Assembly: GCF_041434935.1 (NCBI RefSeq)
Contig: NZ_CP107964.1
Location: forward strand, 6,989,001 to 7,053,000
DNA length: 64,000 nt
Reading direction: 5' to 3'
Source: Kitasatospora sp. NBC_00374
GTDB taxonomy: Bacteria > Actinomycetota > Actinomycetes > Streptomycetales > Streptomycetaceae
Shown here: positions 59,857-64,000 of the stretch, piece after piece
Layout: every line of letters starts with the position of its first letter
Numbering within the stretch: the first letter of the stretch is position 1
Notes under the pieces: model-generated
Told to the model about the DNA's origin: nothing
What the model saw: the letters and a program-made list of their open reading frames with translations, nothing else
The model's database searches: none
Position numbers and translations under genes: made by a program

Positions 59857-61833
59857 GTGACCGACGTCCGGATCATCATCAACCGCGAACCCGATCGGGA
59901 AGAGCGCGTGGTGACCACGGGCACTACCGCCGCCGATCTCTTCGCCGACGACCGCTCGATCGTCGCCGCCCGTGTCGGCGGGGCGCTCAAGGACCTCGCC
60001 TACCAGGTGGGCGAGGGCGACGAGGTCGAGCCGGTCGCGATCGGCAGCAAGGACGGCCTGGACATCCTGCGCCACTCGACCGCGCACGTGATGGCGCAGG
60101 CCGTGCAGGAGATCTTCCCGGAGGCCAAGCTCGGCATCGGGCCGCCGATCAAGGACGGCTTCTACTACGACTTCGACGTCGAGAAGCCCTTCCACCCCGA
60201 TGACATCAAGGCCATCGAGAAGAAGATGCAGGAGATCATCAAGCGCGGGCAGAGGTTCTCCCGCCGGGTGGTCACCGACGAGGCCGCCCGCGAGGAGCTG
60301 GCCGCCGAGCCGTTCAAGCTGGAGCTGATCGGTCTCAAGGGCAGCGCCTCCGTCGAGGACGGCGCGTCCGTCGAGGTCGGCGCCGGCGAGCTGACCATCT
60401 ACGACAACGTGGACCCGAAGACCGGCGACGTGTGCTGGGGCGACCTGTGCCGCGGCCCGCACCTGCCGTCCACCCGGAACATCCCGGCCTTCAAGCTGAT
60501 GCGCTCGGCCGCCGCCTACTGGCGCGGCAGCGAGAAGAACCCGCAGCTCCAGCGCCTGTACGGGACCGCCTGGCCGACCAAGGACGAGCTGAAGGCGCAC
60601 CTGGAGTTCCTGGAGGAGGCCGCCAAGCGCGACCACCGCAAGCTCGGCAGCGAGCTCGACCTCTTCTCCATCCCGGAGGAGATCGGCTCCGGTCTCGCCG
60701 TCTTCCACCCCAGGGGCGGCGTGATGCGCCGGGCCATGGAGGACTACTCGCGCAAGCGGCACGAGGAGTCGGGCTACGAGTTCGTCTACACCCCGCACGC
60801 CACCAAGGGCACCCTGTTCGAGCTCTCCGGTCACCTCGACTGGTACGCCGACGGGATGTACCCGCCCATGCAGCTCGACGGCGAGCACGACTACTACCTC
60901 AAGCCGATGAACTGCCCGATGCACAACCTGATCTTCCGCTCGCGCGGCCGGTCGTACCGTGAACTCCCGCTGCGGCTCTTCGAGTTCGGCACGGTCTACC
61001 GTTACGAGAAGTCCGGCGTGGTGCACGGCCTGACCCGCGCCCGGGGCTTCACCCAGGACGACGCGCACATCTACTGCACCAAGGAGCAGATGGCCGGCGA
61101 GCTGGACTCGCTGCTCACCTTCGTCCTGGACCTGCTGCGCGACTACGGCCTGAACGACTTCTACCTGGAGCTCTCGACCCGCGACCCCGAGAAGTCGGTG
61201 GGCTCGGACGAGGACTGGGCGGAGGCCACCCAGGCGCTCGCCGACGCGGCCGAGAAGCAGGGCCTGGAGCTGACCCACGACCCCGAGGGCGCGGCGTTCT
61301 ACGGCCCGAAGATCTCGGTGCAGGCGCGGGACGCGATCGGCCGGACCTGGCAGATGTCGACCATCCAGGTCGACTTCCAGCTGCCGCAGCGCTTCGAGCT
61401 GGAGTTCCAGGGCTCGGACGGCAACCGCCAGCGGCCGGTCATGATCCACCGGGCGCTGTTCGGCTCGATCGAGCGGTTCTTCGCGGTGCTGCTGGAGCAC
61501 TACGCCGGCGCCATGCCGCCGTGGCTCGCCCCGGTCACCGTGGTCGGCATCCCGATCACCGACGAGCACATCCCGTACCTGCGCGAGGTGGCGGCCGAGC
61601 TGAAGAAGCACGGCATCCGGGTCGAGGTGGACGCCTCGGACGACCGGATGCAGAAGAAGATCCGCAACGCGCAGAAGCAGAAGGTCCCGTTCATGCTGAT
61701 CGCGGGCAACGACGACGTCGAGGCCGGCGCGGTGTCCTTCCGCTACCGCAGCGGCGAGCAGAAGAACGGCGTGCCGGTGGCGGACGCGGTCGCGGAGATC
61801 GTCGACGCGGTGCAGCGCCGGATCCAGGTCTGA
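59857..61833 (+). CDS. thrS: threonyl-tRNA synthetase
   Basis: 658 aa, full length. N-terminal TGS domain (about 1-65), the editing domain with RHSTAHVMAQAVQEIFP, then the class II core: MKPMNCPMHNLIFRSRGRSYRELPLRL (motif 1/2 and zinc Cys/His), RYEKSGVVHGLTRARGFTQDDAHIYC, and MIHRALFGSIERF (motif 3). The anticodon-binding C-domain ends with DAVQRRIQV. GTG at 59857 with AGGAGAG 5 nt upstream. No T-box is evident in the leader. Confidence 0.96.
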   Translation: MTDVRIIINREPDREERVVTTGTTAADLFADDRSIVAARVGGALKDLAYQVGEGDEVEPVAIGSKDGLDILRHSTAHVMAQAVQEIFPEAKLGIGPPIKDGFYYDFDVEKPFHPDDIKAIEKKMQEIIKRGQRFSRRVVTDEAAREELAAEPFKLELIGLKGSASVEDGASVEVGAGELTIYDNVDPKTGDVCWGDLCRGPHLPSTRNIPAFKLMRSAAAYWRGSEKNPQLQRLYGTAWPTKDELKAHLEFLEEAAKRDHRKLGSELDLFSIPEEIGSGLAVFHPRGGVMRRAMEDYSRKRHEESGYEFVYTPHATKGTLFELSGHLDWYADGMYPPMQLDGEHDYYLKPMNCPMHNLIFRSRGRSYRELPLRLFEFGTVYRYEKSGVVHGLTRARGFTQDDAHIYCTKEQMAGELDSLLTFVLDLLRDYGLNDFYLELSTRDPEKSVGSDEDWAEATQALADAAEKQGLELTHDPEGAAFYGPKISVQARDAIGRTWQMSTIQVDFQLPQRFELEFQGSDGNRQRPVMIHRALFGSIERFFAVLLEHYAGAMPPWLAPVTVVGIPITDEHIPYLREVAAELKKHGIRVEVDASDDRMQKKIRNAQKQKVPFMLIAGNDDVEAGAVSFRYRSGEQKNGVPVADAVAEIVDAVQRRIQV

Positions 61834-61923
61834 CCGGGTCGGTGTGACGTGGGCGGGGCGGGCTCGTGACGAGTCTGCCCCGCACTGGTTTCCCGGCCTG
61901 CCGCGGCGCATATGCTGATCTGC

Positions 61924-62472
61924 ATGACGAGCGAGCCGGAACTGCAGCAGGGCGTGGGGGAGCCGGACGGCTTCCAGCGTCTGTGGACACCCCACCGGAT
62001 GGCCTACATCCAGGGTGAGAACAAGCCCACCGGGCCGGCCCCCGACGACGGCTGCCCGTTCTGCTCGATCCCGGGGCTCAGCGACGAGGACGGGCTGATC
62101 ATCGCCCGCGGCGGTTCGGTCTTCGCGGTGCTCAACCTCTACCCGTACAACGGCGGCCACCTGATGGTCGTCCCGTACCGGCACGTCGCCGACTACACCG
62201 ACCTGGACGAGGCCGAGACGGTCGAGCTCGCCGACTACACCAAGCGGGCCATGACGGCGCTGCGGGCCGCCTCCGGCGCGCACGGCTTCAACATCGGGAT
62301 GAACCAGGGCGCGGCGGCCGGTGCCGGGATCGCGGCCCACCTGCACCAGCACGTGGTGCCGCGCTGGGGCGGAGACACCAACTTCATGCCGGTGGTCGGC
62401 CACACCAAGGTGCTGCCGCAACTGCTCGCCGACACCCGGAAGATCCTCGCGGACCTCTGGCCGAAGGGCTGA
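61924..62472 (+). CDS. HIT family hydrolase/phosphorylase (Ap4A-type)
   Basis: 182 aa. The histidine triad is HLHQHVVPRW (about 139-148), with CPFCSIPG zinc-type motif and NLYPYNGGHLMVVPYRHV. HIT proteins cleave or transfer nucleotidyl groups, e.g. diadenosine polyphosphates. The second ATG (61924) begins MTSEPELQQ; the ATG 4 codons upstream (61912) is possible. It follows thrS by 90 nt, as in other Streptomyces. A strong bidirectional terminator follows. Confidence 0.88.
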   Translation: MTSEPELQQGVGEPDGFQRLWTPHRMAYIQGENKPTGPAPDDGCPFCSIPGLSDEDGLIIARGGSVFAVLNLYPYNGGHLMVVPYRHVADYTDLDEAETVELADYTKRAMTALRAASGAHGFNIGMNQGAAAGAGIAAHLHQHVVPRWGGDTNFMPVVGHTKVLPQLLADTRKILADLWPKG

Positions 62473-62482
62473 GAACGAGGTC

Positions 62483-62523
62483 GACGGAGGGGCCCGGTCC
62501 CGTCGGGACCGGGCCCCTCCGTC
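62483..62523. terminator. bidirectional terminator after HIT gene
   Basis: A 19-bp perfect inverted repeat (62483-62501 and 62505-62523, starting GACGGAGGGGCCC) with a 3-nt loop, between the convergent HIT gene and the membrane protein gene. Confidence 0.75.
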
Positions 62524-62544
62524 GCGAGCCGTTGTGAGCCGCCG

Positions 62545-64000
62545 TCAGCCCGCGTCGTACCGGTCGGCGTGGTACGGACGGGCGCCCTGCATCTCGGACT
62601 TCATGATGTTGGAGCGGTTGGTGAAGCGCTCGACGTTCACGTCGTGCTCCGCGAGGAAGTCCATGGTGGCGGCGAGGATGACGTTGGCCACCGGGGTGGA
62701 GCCCTGGATCACGTCGTCGCTCTTGAACCGGCTCGGCCAGGTCTTGTCGGCCCAGGACGCGCGCAGGCTGAGCGGCTCCGGCAGGCCGATCGAGCCGCCC
62801 AGCCAGGTGAGCAGGGTGGGGATCCGCATGAACGGCGCACGCACCGCCTGCCGGACCACCTCGTCGTTGTCCACCAGGGCGAGCTGGACGGTCTGCTCCT
62901 CCCAGAACCGCACGGTCTTGGGGACGTTCTTCTCCTTCGGCTTGGGCTTCGCCGTGAAGTAGCCCGCGATCGGGCCGAGCGCGTGGCCGGTCACGCTGAC
63001 CCGCAGGTGGTTGTGGAGCATGGTGATGTCGACCAGCATGGTCGCCACCAGCTGGCCCTTGTGCAGGACGAACTGGACGGCGACCCGGTGCCGCAGGTCG
63101 CTGCCGTAGGTCTGCCGGTTGGCCACTTCGCCGACGGCGAAGTCGCGCATCCGGAAACCGTCCATCTCGCTGCCGCCGGGGCGGCCGATCTCGTCCGCGC
63201 CCTCGGGGATGTCCTGCACCACCCACTGGTGGATGGCCGGGCGGGGCATCGCGCCGTTCGGGATCTCGCTGGTGGCCAGTGAGCCGAGCCGGTCGGCGAT
63301 CTTCCGGGCGAGGTCGTAGATGTGGAACGTCCGGAAGTCCTCGTGTCCGTCGGCCGGCCGCAGGTCCTCGGAGAGGTCCCAGTTCGCCCAGCGGGCGCCG
63401 ACCCCGAGGATGCCCTTGCCGCCGGCGTAGTGGTGGACGTTGGTCTCCTGCTCGGCCGTCAGACGGTCGAGGGCGCCCTTGAGCGCCGTCGCCTTCTTGT
63501 CGAGGTGGTCGCGGGGCACCGCCTTGGGCACCGTCGCGGCCACCGCGCTGCCCTCGACCAGGCCGCCCCAGCGCGACCGCAGCTCCAGCGTGGAGCGCAG
63601 CGCGATCCGCTTGGCCAGGAACCAGCCCAGGACCGGGCCGAGCATCATCACGCGGACGTACAGCCCGCCGATCCCGCCCACCGGGGGCCGCAGCGCGAAC
63701 AGCACCGCCAGGCCGGCCGCCACCAGCAGCGCCAGGGTGCCGAAGAAGCCGTCCCGGGCCGAGCCGGCCTTCGCGAAGTGGGCGCGGACCTGGTAGGCGG
63801 CGAGCCAGATCAGGGTGCCGGGCAGGAACAGGCCGCCGCACAGGAAGGTGACCGTGCTGAGCTGCCGGTCCCTGGCGTCCCGCAGGTCCTGGGCGGCGAG
63901 GCAGTGCTCGACCACCATCCGGACGTCGGTGCCGAAGGAGGGCACCAGCGGGTTGCGCGCGGGCGGCAGGGTACGGTCGAGCAGGGCGCGGCTGAAGGCC
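62545..64000 (-). CDS. hypothetical membrane protein (5' end beyond the window)
   Basis: At least 485 aa; the frame is open through the right edge, so the true start lies outside. It has four hydrophobic segments (LCGGLFLPGTLIWLAAYQV, FGTLALLVAAGLAVLFAL, VRVMMLGPVLGWFLAKRI, and a weak one), followed by a long soluble C-terminal region (DNDEVVRQAVRAPFMRIPTL, FTNRSNIMKSEM). I do not recognise the family. It is monocistronic as far as visible. Confidence 0.7.
   Translation of the reverse strand, partial: AFSRALLDRTLPPARNPLVPSFGTDVRMVVEHCLAAQDLRDARDRQLSTVTFLCGGLFLPGTLIWLAAYQVRAHFAKAGSARDGFFGTLALLVAAGLAVLFALRPPVGGIGGLYVRVMMLGPVLGWFLAKRIALRSTLELRSRWGGLVEGSAVAATVPKAVPRDHLDKKATALKGALDRLTAEQETNVHHYAGGKGILGVGARWANWDLSEDLRPADGHEDFRTFHIYDLARKIADRLGSLATSEIPNGAMPRPAIHQWVVQDIPEGADEIGRPGGSEMDGFRMRDFAVGEVANRQTYGSDLRHRVAVQFVLHKGQLVATMLVDITMLHNHLRVSVTGHALGPIAGYFTAKPKPKEKNVPKTVRFWEEQTVQLALVDNDEVVRQAVRAPFMRIPTLLTWLGGSIGLPEPLSLRASWADKTWPSRFKSDDVIQGSTPVANVILAATMDFLAEHDVNVERFTNRSNIMKSEMQGARPYHADRYDAG

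Overview
The window is GC-rich chromosome from a filamentous, sporulating actinomycete of the family Streptomycetaceae (Streptomyces or Kitasatospora type). Evidence for this is the third-position GC codon use, many GTG starts, a near-identical SsgB sporulation protein (137 aa), a GH46 chitosanase with a palindromic operator, tRNA genes without encoded CCA beside one with it, and the backbone order infC-rpmI-rplT / TrmH / PAS kinase / pheST / arg cluster / metNIQ / cobalamin genes / ssgB / thrS, which is the conserved core order I know from Streptomyces. No CRISPR array, insertion sequence, integrase or replication origin was seen.

Layout: 1-2500 holds a DUF1844 gene and the IF3-L35-L20 operon behind a long attenuator-like leader. 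2.6-8.5 kb holds an rRNA methyltransferase, a PAS histidine kinase and pheST. 8.8-27.3 kb is a mixed accessory stretch: chitosanase, LuxR/TPR regulator, flavin monooxygenase, a conserved unknown protein followed by an unusual tRNA-like RNA region, small oxidoreductases, a polysaccharide-deacetylase-like lipoprotein, arylamine N-acetyltransferase, a secreted peptidase, a MocR/EamA divergent pair, rhomboid protease, RlmG-like methyltransferase, and two decayed genes. 27.4-35.2 kb is the complete arginine cluster argCJBDRGH with ARG-box-like operators. 35.5-40.8 kb holds a small sigma-like protein, GNAT enzymes and the methionine importer metNIQ behind a Cys-rich leader peptide. 41-47.7 kb is cobalamin/siroheme synthesis (CbiET, a BluB-CobT fusion with a very long disordered head, CysG). 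48-51.7 kb has a second rRNA methyltransferase and a Ser/Thr kinase. 52-52.6 kb is a tRNA cluster (Gly, Cys, 4 x Val-GAC). 52.9-64 kb has pabB/pabC-type folate genes, a DsbA-like protein, a CGNR regulator, ssgB, two tRNA-Val(CAC), a 3'-5' exonuclease, thrS, a HIT protein and a partial membrane protein gene running off the right edge.

The most unusual locus is 12.93-14.05 kb. Downstream of a conserved protein of unknown function (243 aa) are two consecutive circularly permuted tRNA-like units. In each, the 3' half (T arm, acceptor 3' strand) lies upstream of the 5' half (acceptor 5' strand, D arm, anticodon arm). Both acceptor stems pair 7/7, and in the first unit the anticodon stem also pairs 5/5 across the permutation. 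I found no contiguous tRNA reading and no room for a self-splicing intron. The pairing is directly visible in the sequence; whether the halves are joined, charged or serve another purpose is unknown.
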